DNA of 64,000 nt from an uncultured Prevotellaceae bacterium (GTDB taxonomy: Bacteria; Bacteroidota; Bacteroidia; Bacteroidales; Muribaculaceae): positions 53,600 to 117,599 of the forward strand of contig ONLH01000004.1 in the NCBI GenBank assembly GCA_900318645.1, written 5' to 3'. Within the stretch, counting starts at the first letter, position 1. Every line of letters begins with the position of its first letter. This document shows positions 22,283-29,935 of this stretch, one piece after another. The notes beneath the pieces were generated by a model, which was not told the origin of the DNA, did not search any database, and saw nothing but the letters and a program-made list of their open reading frames with translations. The translations under genes and the position numbers were made by a program.

Positions 22283-23932
22283 ATGAATCCTAAAAAACTG
22301 ATAACCTTATTGCTGCCGGTTATGTTGCTGGCAGCAATGCCTGTTTATGCTCAGGTGACGCTGAGTGGTAGCATACAGAGTGACATCCTTGTCCCGCAAG
22401 ATGATGAAAAAATCGGTACTGAGCACAGTGACGACAAGGTGCTGACCAATACCTATGTGGACCTGAAATTGGGCAGTAAATATGTCGATGCTGGAGCGCG
22501 GTTTGAGTTCTTGAAATACCCTTTGCCTGGCTATGAGCCTGATTTCAAGGGGTGGGGTGTGCCGCACTTCTATGTGAAAGGCCACTACAAGAATGTGGAA
22601 CTCACTGCCGGTGACTACTATGAGCAATTCGGCTCGGGTTTCGTGTTGCGTACCTACGAGGAGCGCTCTTTGGGCATTGACAATGCCCTGCGTGGCGGTC
22701 GCATCGTCTATAAACCCGTGTCGGGTGTGACCTTGAAGGCTCTGACAGGCAAGCAGCGCCGCTATTGGCACCACAACGATGCCCTCGTTAGCGGTGCTGA
22801 TATCGAGGTGGGACTGGAACAGTTTATCAAGGCGTTAGAGGCTCATGATACCCATATCACCCTTGGTGGTTCCTGGGTCAACAAGCACGAAAAGGCCGAT
22901 GCTGATGCTATTTTTGTCGATGTTACTCACAAACTGAACCTGCCCAAGTATGTGAACGCATGGGATGCCCGAATCAATCTGTCGCATAAGGGTTTCAGTG
23001 TCCTTGCTGAGTATGCCCAAAAGACCCAAGACCCGTCCTTTGACAATGGCTACCATTATGGCAAGGGCAACGTGGCGATGATCAGCACCTCCTATTCTCA
23101 GAAGGGCATGAGTGTCTTGTTGCAGGCCAAGCGCAGCGAGGGGATGTCCTTCCGCAGCCGCCGTAGCATGAGTGGTACATCAAGTTTCATCAACCACTTG
23201 CCTGCATTTACTCACGACCAGACCTACGCCCTGGCAGCGCAGTATCCCTACGCCACCAATCCTAACGGCGAGTGGGCATTCCAGGCCGAGTTCGGCTACT
23301 CGTTCAAGAAGGGTACGACGTTAGGTGGCAAGTATGGCACTAAACTGAAATTCAATCTCTCCCATGTGCGCGGCTTGGACTATGACGGGGTGAAAGATCC
23401 TGTTGCCGAGGGGCGTGTCATCGGTAGCAATGGCTATAAGTCCAGTTTCTTTAAAATGGGAGAAACCTACTATCAGGACATCGATGTACAGATCGAGAAA
23501 CGTTTCACCCGCGATTTCTCGCTTATCTTCATGTACATGAACGAACGCTATAACATGACCGTCATCGAGGGCCATGGTGGCATGATCAAGAGTAATATCC
23601 TGATTGCTGATGGTAAGTATAAATTCTCTCCCAAACTGACCCTGCGCTGCGAGTTGCAGTACCAGTTCTGTAAGGGTGATGATGGCGACTGGGCATTTGG
23701 CCTGGCCGAACTGTCTTGGGCACCTCATTGGATGTTCACAGTCAGTGACATGTGGAACTGTGGTGAGACCAAGGTTCATTATTATCAAGGCTTGGTGACC
23801 TATAGCCTTAAGTCCCACCGCATACAGGCAGGATATGGTCGCACCTGTGCCGGATTCAACTGCTCGGGCGGTGTCTGCCGCTGGGTTCCTGCGACCCGTG
23901 GTTTCACGTTATCCTATAACTATAGCTTCTAA
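22283..23932 (+). CDS. DUF6029-type outer-membrane beta-barrel protein
   Basis: A 549-residue protein with signal peptide (cleavage near VYAQ). The many amphipathic strands with aromatic girdles (YVDLKLGSKYVDAGARFEFLK, HFYVKGHYKNVELTAGDYYE) and the terminal aromatic SF fit an outer-membrane barrel. By its LTAGDYYEQFGSGFVLRTYEER segment I assign it to the Bacteroidota family DUF6029, function unknown. It starts 18 bp after the TlpA gene and ends 5 bp before the Omp28-like gene, so it is translated with them. Confidence 0.8.
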   Translation: MNPKKLITLLLPVMLLAAMPVYAQVTLSGSIQSDILVPQDDEKIGTEHSDDKVLTNTYVDLKLGSKYVDAGARFEFLKYPLPGYEPDFKGWGVPHFYVKGHYKNVELTAGDYYEQFGSGFVLRTYEERSLGIDNALRGGRIVYKPVSGVTLKALTGKQRRYWHHNDALVSGADIEVGLEQFIKALEAHDTHITLGGSWVNKHEKADADAIFVDVTHKLNLPKYVNAWDARINLSHKGFSVLAEYAQKTQDPSFDNGYHYGKGNVAMISTSYSQKGMSVLLQAKRSEGMSFRSRRSMSGTSSFINHLPAFTHDQTYALAAQYPYATNPNGEWAFQAEFGYSFKKGTTLGGKYGTKLKFNLSHVRGLDYDGVKDPVAEGRVIGSNGYKSSFFKMGETYYQDIDVQIEKRFTRDFSLIFMYMNERYNMTVIEGHGGMIKSNILIADGKYKFSPKLTLRCELQYQFCKGDDGDWAFGLAELSWAPHWMFTVSDMWNCGETKVHYYQGLVTYSLKSHRIQAGYGRTCAGFNCSGGVCRWVPATRGFTLSYNYSF

Positions 23933-23937
23933 AAAAG

Positions 23938-24747
23938 ATGAGAAAGATATATCTGACACTTGTGACATTAGGACTGGTGCTGCTCAGCGCCTGTGACGAG
24001 ATTTCCACCGATGAGCGTTTGACCTATGTCGAGCCGCCCGAGGCTGGGCGTGCTATCCTCATCGAGGACTACACGGGACAATATTGTGTAAACTGCCCGC
24101 GTGCTACCGAGGAGATTGAACGCCTCATTGAGCAATATGGTGACTCGGTGGTCATTGCCGTGGCAATCCATTCGGGACCTTTCTCCATGCAGAAGGGTGA
24201 GCCCTCGCCCCTATATACCGAGGTGGGCGATATGTACTTCAACCGCTGGAACCTGTCATCCCAGCCTGTAGGCCTAGTGGACAGGCTGTTTGACTCCATG
24301 CCCTTCGGCTACACCGATTGGGGCGGTGGCGTGAACTATGAGCTCACCGATTCGCCCACATCTGAAGCCCCTGTGACTTTCTTCATTGACGGAGATTTTG
24401 ACACCGAGACAAGAACGGGCTCGTTCGAAGTGCAGACCGTAGGCCTTGACGAGAATCGCATCAGCGGCAAGCTGCAGATATGGCTTGTCGAGGACAGCAT
24501 CGACAGCTTCCAACTCATGCCCGACGGCTCCCGAGTTGAGCATTATAACCACATGCACGTCTTCCGTGCCAGTATCAACGACCCCTGGGGTGATGACGTG
24601 ACCGTCGGCCATGGTGAGGTGGTCTCCAAGATGTATACATTTGTTATGGATCCCACGTGGGTGCCCAAGCACTGTGCTCTTGTCACCTTCTTCTATGATG
24701 ACCAAGGTGTCCGTCAGGTGACCAAGACAAAATTGAACGTTAACTAA
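23938..24747 (+). CDS. Omp28-like lipoprotein with thioredoxin-type CxxC
   Basis: A 269-residue lipoprotein (lipobox LLSAC, Cys19). An Omp28-like thioredoxin fold opens with ILIEDYTGQYCVNCPRA; CVNC (about 46-49) is the active-site-like motif. A beta-rich C-terminal domain follows (KLQIWLVEDSI, MHVFRASIND). Omp28 relatives are surface-exposed in Porphyromonas. Whether the CxxC is catalytic here is unknown, but the upstream TlpA supports a redox role. Confidence 0.82.
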   Translation: MRKIYLTLVTLGLVLLSACDEISTDERLTYVEPPEAGRAILIEDYTGQYCVNCPRATEEIERLIEQYGDSVVIAVAIHSGPFSMQKGEPSPLYTEVGDMYFNRWNLSSQPVGLVDRLFDSMPFGYTDWGGGVNYELTDSPTSEAPVTFFIDGDFDTETRTGSFEVQTVGLDENRISGKLQIWLVEDSIDSFQLMPDGSRVEHYNHMHVFRASINDPWGDDVTVGHGEVVSKMYTFVMDPTWVPKHCALVTFFYDDQGVRQVTKTKLNVN

Positions 24748-24764
24748 AAAACCATAACCGCTTT

Positions 24765-25448
24765 ATGAAGAAATTCTTTACATTATTGTTTGGCTTGTGC
24801 TTGTCGATAGGTTCGCTACAGGCACAAGAGATTGACGAGAGCTTTGTCTTTATGGACGAGGAAGGTGAAATCATTCCTAATGGCGCTACTGTCGTTCGCA
24901 ATGTGGCAGAGCCCTATGATGATGCGAGCGAAGTCATCTATTCAGGAATCTCGGTGCTGAATGTTGGTGGGTCAACTGATTATATCAAAATGACCTACGT
25001 GATCGAGCGCATTGATAATGGTACCTACCAGATTTGCTTTCCCTCGACCTGCAACATGCAGACTGTAACGGGCACCTATCAGACTGGTGTTGGCCAGCTT
25101 ATGGCTGACCTCCAAGACATCCAGAGCGAGTGGTTCCCTGTAGCCGATGGCGAGTGCATTGTGACGCTGACGATCGAACTTTTCACCAAGCAGGGCCTCT
25201 TCCCGCCCAGCTATGTCCACAAGGCTTTCGGCCCAACCATCACACTGCACTTCATCAAGGGTGAGATCCCCAATCCTGGCAAGCCAGGTGACGTGAATGG
25301 TGACGGTGAGGTCAATATTGCCGACGTGAATGCCGTCATCGATATGATTTTGACCCAGGTCATTGACAAAGCCGGTGACGTAAATGAAGATGGTGAGGTC
25401 AATATTGCTGACGTGAACAGCCTCATCGATATGATTCTGAATAATTAA
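24765..25448 (+). CDS. Exported protein with paired dockerin-type repeats
   Basis: A 227-residue protein with signal peptide (cleavage near LQAQ). A beta-sandwich-like body of about 145 residues is followed by a C-terminal pair of calcium-binding repeats: GDVNGDGEVNIADVNAVIDMIL and GDVNEDGEVNIADVNSLIDMIL. These match type I dockerin repeats. No cohesin or cellulosome gene is seen nearby, so the module may attach the protein to another surface partner or simply act as a Ca2+-stabilised tail. It shares the tail with the next gene. Confidence 0.82.
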   Translation: MKKFFTLLFGLCLSIGSLQAQEIDESFVFMDEEGEIIPNGATVVRNVAEPYDDASEVIYSGISVLNVGGSTDYIKMTYVIERIDNGTYQICFPSTCNMQTVTGTYQTGVGQLMADLQDIQSEWFPVADGECIVTLTIELFTKQGLFPPSYVHKAFGPTITLHFIKGEIPNPGKPGDVNGDGEVNIADVNAVIDMILTQVIDKAGDVNEDGEVNIADVNSLIDMILNN

Positions 25449-25475
25449 AAAGATAAACCTAACCATTGAATTAAC

Positions 25476-27323
25476 ATGAAAAAGACAATACTTTTCTTGT
25501 TGGCTTCATTGTTGCTGCCAGCGATAATGGTGGCGCAGCCGATTCAGAAGATCATGGGTCATTATGTCAACGACAGTATCTCCAGTGAAGGTTTTTCGGT
25601 CTCCTCATCAGGAACGCGCTCCATTGCCATCATTCTGGAGCCTGAGGAATTGGAGGTTTTCCAAGGTGGCAAGATTGTGGCCATCCGTGTCGGCCTTTCC
25701 GAACCGACCAAGATATCAAGGATGTTTGTCATCCCTGTGAAGGGCACCAAATACGGCACCCGCACCGATTGGGAGTGTGACATGGGTGATGCAGGATGGA
25801 ACACCTTGCAATTGGAAACCCCTTACGACATTAATTTGGAAGAGGACGAGAAACTCCTGGTGGGATTTTACTACGATCAGGTGCTGAATGTCAATGCGCT
25901 CTCGTTTGTCAACGTGGGAACGCCTTATGACTGCTACACCTATACCAAGGTGGGCTCTACCTCCAAGTGGAAAGCCATCAATTCTACCAAGAACGGTAAC
26001 CTCAGCCTTCAGTGTATTGTTGAAAAGGACAGCTATCCCGACTACAGGATTTCGGCCTACGGCCTGAAAGCAGACAATATTGTTCCGCTGGGTGATCCGT
26101 TGCCCTTTAGCATGGTCGTCAGCAACCGTGGTGACAAGCAGATTGATGCCAATGCGCTCGAACTGAAGTTGTCGATTGACGGTAATCAGGTGGCTACCAT
26201 CTCCAATGATGCGCCCTTTGTGGATGGTTACTGTAACATTCATGCTGCTGCCCCCACCGAGGGCATTGGAACTGGCAACCATGTGTTGACGGTAGATCTG
26301 GTAGCGGTTGATGGACAACCACTTGATGAGCCCATCTCACAGAGTGCTGAGTTTATCACCTATGAGCAGGTCTATCCTCGTCAGAAACATCTGGTCGAGC
26401 AGCTCACCTCTACCTATTGCACCTATTGTCCGCTGGGTAACTCGATGCTCAACATCCTCACGTCTCAGCGTGATGACATCATCTGGGTAGGTATCCACGG
26501 CAACCTGGGCTCAGGAGTAGATCCCTTCCGTTCCAATCAGGCCGACTCCATCATGTCTTACATGACGGGTGGCAGCATCAGCTATCCTTCTGGCGCGTTT
26601 GACCGCAACACCGGATGGAACGACGATGTGAGTATCGTGAATGGCCTCGGTTACAGTTCGTCGGCTCATGAGGAGGTTGCCGAGTATTTGGGCTCCTTCT
26701 TTGACTTCATCACGGCAACCAGGCCCACCTTTGTCGGTATCAATGCCGATTGCACCTTCGATGAGGAGACGCGCATGGCGACTGTTTCGGTCTGGGGTAA
26801 TATGACCGATGACTTTGACGAGATGATGGGCACTGATGCACGACTCACGGTATATATTGTTGAAGATAGCTTGGTAGCACCTCAGCTTAATTCCGGTACG
26901 TGGATCAACAATTATACGCACAATGGCGTCTTCCGCAAGGCGATTGGTTCAATCAAGGGCATGCCTTTGAACAAGACTGAACAGGGCAAGTATAATAACG
27001 TTTACGAGACGGTCATTCCGTCTGACTGGCAGTGGGAGAACCTGCGTGTTGTAGCCTTCGTCAGCCGCCCGATTACCAACTACCGACAAGGCTTCACCGA
27101 CATGTATGTGAACAATGCCGAGTCCTTCAAGTTCAAGAAAGAAGGCAGCGGAGACATCACTGGAGACGTTAATGAAGACGGTGAGGTGAATATCGCCGAC
27201 GTGAACGAGGTCATTGCAATGATTCTGTCTCAATCAAGTGACTTGAAGGGTGACCTCAATGGAGACATGGAGGTGAATATCGCCGATGTGAATGCCCTCA
27301 TGGACATTATCTTGAATAATTAG
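25476..27323 (+). CDS. Omp28-like thioredoxin-fold protein with dockerin tail
   Basis: A 615-residue exported protein with signal peptide (cleavage near MVAQ). An N-terminal beta domain (about 25-190) and a CARDB-like segment (ISAYGLKADNIVPLGDPLPF) come first. An Omp28-like domain then opens LVEQLTSTYCTYCPLG with CTYC near 318-321, and the end carries two dockerin repeats (GDVNEDGEVNIADVNEVI, GDLNGDMEVNIADVNALM). The second repeat has Met in place of Gly. It is the last gene of the TlpA/DUF6029/Omp28/dockerin run and combines the two themes of its neighbours. Confidence 0.85.
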   Translation: MKKTILFLLASLLLPAIMVAQPIQKIMGHYVNDSISSEGFSVSSSGTRSIAIILEPEELEVFQGGKIVAIRVGLSEPTKISRMFVIPVKGTKYGTRTDWECDMGDAGWNTLQLETPYDINLEEDEKLLVGFYYDQVLNVNALSFVNVGTPYDCYTYTKVGSTSKWKAINSTKNGNLSLQCIVEKDSYPDYRISAYGLKADNIVPLGDPLPFSMVVSNRGDKQIDANALELKLSIDGNQVATISNDAPFVDGYCNIHAAAPTEGIGTGNHVLTVDLVAVDGQPLDEPISQSAEFITYEQVYPRQKHLVEQLTSTYCTYCPLGNSMLNILTSQRDDIIWVGIHGNLGSGVDPFRSNQADSIMSYMTGGSISYPSGAFDRNTGWNDDVSIVNGLGYSSSAHEEVAEYLGSFFDFITATRPTFVGINADCTFDEETRMATVSVWGNMTDDFDEMMGTDARLTVYIVEDSLVAPQLNSGTWINNYTHNGVFRKAIGSIKGMPLNKTEQGKYNNVYETVIPSDWQWENLRVVAFVSRPITNYRQGFTDMYVNNAESFKFKKEGSGDITGDVNEDGEVNIADVNEVIAMILSQSSDLKGDLNGDMEVNIADVNALMDIILNN

Positions 27324-27334
27324 TCTGCTGATAG

Positions 27335-27883
27335 TCAGAACTGTATTTTTGCAGTTAACCCATAGGCCCGATCACCAAAGGTGGTCGGGCTTATTGCTAC
27401 ATCGGTGTTTCCCATGAAAGGGCGGGTAAAGATGAAAGCACTGCCGGCGCCGATGGCAGCACCACCCAATACGTCCCACCAGTCGTGACGGTCGGTCTTG
27501 ACACGCCCCCATGCCACGAAACTTGATACGACGTAGGCGGGAACACCCCATTTCCACCCATAGCGTTTCATCAGGTAGGTCGAGCCATTGAAGGCGACAG
27601 CCGTGTGGGTGCTGGGAAAGGCATGGTGACCTGTGCCGTCGGGGCGGTCCTTGCGGATGCACAGTTCTAGGCCGTAGTTAACGACCAGGCAGGTGGCGGT
27701 ACTCAGTCCCAACTGTTTTAACCCTTCGGTGTCATGTTTGGCGATAGAAACACCCAGGGCAGTAGCGTCGGGCAACAGGCACAAGATATCGGTCGTGTGC
27801 CTCAGGCCATCGTCGCTGGCACAGAGATTAAAACTCGTGGCAAGCACCACTGCCATCATCAGTATGTGTCTAATAGCTCTCAT
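27335..27883 (-). CDS. PAP2-family phosphatase
   Basis: A 182-residue protein with signal/transmembrane N-terminus. The three PAP2 phosphatase motifs are present: IRKDRPDG (KxxxxxxRP-like, about 76-83), FPSTHTA (PSxH, about 89-95) and GRVKTDRHDWWDVLGG (SRxxxxxH-like, about 125-140). Family members dephosphorylate undecaprenyl pyrophosphate, phosphatidic acid or lipid A. It is convergent with the dockerin operon; the last gene of a leftward series uvrB-ygiQ-PAP2. Confidence 0.9.
   Translation of the reverse strand: MRAIRHILMMAVVLATSFNLCASDDGLRHTTDILCLLPDATALGVSIAKHDTEGLKQLGLSTATCLVVNYGLELCIRKDRPDGTGHHAFPSTHTAVAFNGSTYLMKRYGWKWGVPAYVVSSFVAWGRVKTDRHDWWDVLGGAAIGAGSAFIFTRPFMGNTDVAISPTTFGDRAYGLTAKIQF
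27367..27389. terminator. Inverted repeat inside the PAP2 3' end
   Basis: CCCGATCACC-AAA-GGTGGTCGGG (one mismatch). It lies 44 bases beyond the dockerin operon stop and could end that rightward transcript while also coding PAP2 residues. Confidence 0.35.
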
Positions 27884-27904
27884 CGTTTCTTCTACATCTA
27901 CTAT

Positions 27905-28009
27905 CTAAACCCTAACGCCTAATGTCTAACATCTAATGTCTAACGTCTATTATCTAACGTCTATTATCTATTATCTAATATCTAACATCTAATATCTAAC
28001 GCCTACTAA
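27905..28009. repeat. Long heptad array (15 units) between ygiQ and PAP2
   Basis: Fifteen uninterrupted 7-mers beginning CTA: CTAAACC, CTAACGC, CTAATGT, CTAACAT, CTAATGT, CTAACGT, CTATTAT, CTAACGT, CTATTAT, CTATTAT, CTAATAT, CTAACAT, CTAATAT, CTAACGC, CTACTAA. The YgiQ stop codon (28006-28008) is inside the last unit. Confidence 0.92.
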
Positions 28010-29862
28010 GGATACAGCTTTCTCAGCAGGTCGTTGCGGTGGATGCGTTTCAACGCGGCGGTGATGGCGGCGCGGTTCTTACGGTCATACCAGAAGAAGA
28101 ACAGTCGTTGGGCTTGCTTTTCCATCGGCGTCTTGGCACAATAGACGGGCTTGAGCGTATAGGGGTGGAGACCAGTGTAATAGGTCTCGGTCGAGACGGT
28201 CATGGGCGTGGGCGTGAAGTCCTGCACCTGCTCCAGGCGGAAGTCCAACTCCTTGGTGATAGCAGCGAGTTCGGCCATGTCGGCCTCGTGGCAGCCAGGG
28301 TGTGAGGAGATAAAGTAAGGGATGAGTTGCTGACGCAGGTTATATTTCACATTCACGCGGTCAAACAGTGCCTTGAAGCGACGGAACAGGTCAAACGAGG
28401 GCTTGCGCATTAGCATCAGCACCTCGTCGCTGGTGTGTTCAGGAGCAACTTTCAGTCGGCCGGACACGTGGAAGCGGATGAGCTCCTCGTTGTATTGTGC
28501 ATTAATCTTGTCGATGCGGGGATCGCCCGTGCGGTGCATCGACAGGTCATAGCGTACACCGCTGCCGATGAATGATTTCTTCACCTCGGGCAGGGCATCC
28601 ACAGCATGGTAGATGTCAAGGAGTTGGCTATGGTCAGTATTGAGGTTGCTGCACGGCTGCGGGTGCAGACACGAGGGCCGTTGGCACCGTTGGCAGCGTT
28701 CCAGGTCTTTGCCATGCATGCTGTACATGTTGGCACTAGGGCCGCCCAGGTCGCTGATGTAGCCCTTGAAGTCCTCCATTTGCACCACCTGCTTGACTTC
28801 GCGCAGGATAGATTCCTTGCTGCGCGAGGCAATGAACTTGCCCTGGTGGGCGCTGATGGTACAGAAGGCACAGCCGCCAAAGCAGCCGCGATGCATGCAC
28901 ACCGAGTGCCGGATCATCTCATAAGCAGGGATGCGCTTTCCTTGATAGCGAGGGTGGGGTAGGCGGGTATAGGGCAGGTCAAACGAGGCGTCAATCTGCT
29001 GGGTTGTCATGGGGGGATTGGTGCGGTTGACCTTGACGGCGATGTCACCTGTGGCTTGCCACACGTTGTGACCGTGCCACAGGTTGCTCTCCACCTCGAT
29101 CGTCTTAAAATTCTCGGCCTGGGCTTTCTTGGATTTCTGACATTCCTCGTAAGAATGCAGCACGACGTCACTATCAGTGTTGACTGTGGGCAATTCCACA
29201 AGAGGACGACGCACCACCGTTTGGGGAATATCGGTCAACTCTTCGATTCGCTTTCCCTCGTTCAAGGCGTCAGCAATAGCGATGTTTGGCAATTCTCCCA
29301 TACCATAGACCAGCAGGTCAGCTGGACTATCCACGAGGATGGAGGGACGCAGTTTGTCCTGCCAGTAGTCATAGTGGGCAAGTCGTCTTAGGGATACCTC
29401 AATGCCACCGGCCACGACAGGTACATCAGGGAATAGGCGCTTGAGGATATCGCAATAGACGATTGTGGGATAGTCGGGGCGGGCACCAGCACGGCCGTCG
29501 GGCGTGTAAGCGTCATCGCTGCGTTTACGACGGGCAGCGGTGTAATGGTTGACCATCGAGTCCATCGCTCCGGCCGACACGCCGAAAAAGAGTCGCGGTC
29601 GTCCCAGTTTCTTGAAGTCACGTAGGTCATCGCGCCAGTTGGGTTGCGGAACAATGGCTACCTTGTAACCATGAGCTTCCAGCACGCGTCCAATGACAGC
29701 AGTTCCCATCGACGGGTGGTCGATGTAGGCGTCACCAGTAAACAGGATAACATCAGCCTGTTCCCAGCCCAGGTGGTCCATCTCCTTGCGCGTCGTGGGC
29801 AGCCATTGGCCTTTGATGCGATGGTCGCTATGTCGTTTATCCTGTTTCATTTTTATCGTCAT
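28006..29862 (-). CDS. YgiQ-family radical SAM protein
   Basis: A 618-residue protein of UPF0313. An N-terminal B12-binding-like region (FTGDAYIDHPSMGTAVIGR) is followed by the radical SAM cluster CFGGCAFC (Cys327, Cys331, Cys334) and a cysteine cluster CQRCQRPSCLHPQPC further on. The length fits the family. The reaction is unknown. Met5 is an alternative start. It lies between uvrB and the PAP2 gene, separated from both by repeat arrays. Confidence 0.93.
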   Translation of the reverse strand: MTIKMKQDKRHSDHRIKGQWLPTTRKEMDHLGWEQADVILFTGDAYIDHPSMGTAVIGRVLEAHGYKVAIVPQPNWRDDLRDFKKLGRPRLFFGVSAGAMDSMVNHYTAARRKRSDDAYTPDGRAGARPDYPTIVYCDILKRLFPDVPVVAGGIEVSLRRLAHYDYWQDKLRPSILVDSPADLLVYGMGELPNIAIADALNEGKRIEELTDIPQTVVRRPLVELPTVNTDSDVVLHSYEECQKSKKAQAENFKTIEVESNLWHGHNVWQATGDIAVKVNRTNPPMTTQQIDASFDLPYTRLPHPRYQGKRIPAYEMIRHSVCMHRGCFGGCAFCTISAHQGKFIASRSKESILREVKQVVQMEDFKGYISDLGGPSANMYSMHGKDLERCQRCQRPSCLHPQPCSNLNTDHSQLLDIYHAVDALPEVKKSFIGSGVRYDLSMHRTGDPRIDKINAQYNEELIRFHVSGRLKVAPEHTSDEVLMLMRKPSFDLFRRFKALFDRVNVKYNLRQQLIPYFISSHPGCHEADMAELAAITKELDFRLEQVQDFTPTPMTVSTETYYTGLHPYTLKPVYCAKTPMEKQAQRLFFFWYDRKNRAAITAALKRIHRNDLLRKLYP

Positions 29863-29873
29863 TATTATCTACT

Positions 29874-29935
29874 CTAGAACCTCTAGAATATCTAGATAAT
29901 CTAGAACCTAAAGCCTAATAGCTAAAGCCTAACTC
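29874..29935. repeat. Mixed 9-mer and 7-mer array between uvrB and ygiQ
   Basis: Three 9-mers (CTAGAACCT, CTAGAATAT, CTAGATAAT), then 7-mers CTAGAAC, CTAAAGC, CTAATAG, CTAAAGC, CTAACTC. The uvrB stop (29929-29931) is inside. Both periods occur in one array. Confidence 0.85.

Noticed and set aside
27905-28009. CRISPR array
   Set aside because: The repeat period is 7 bases with no spacers of 30-40 bases, and no cas gene is present in the window.
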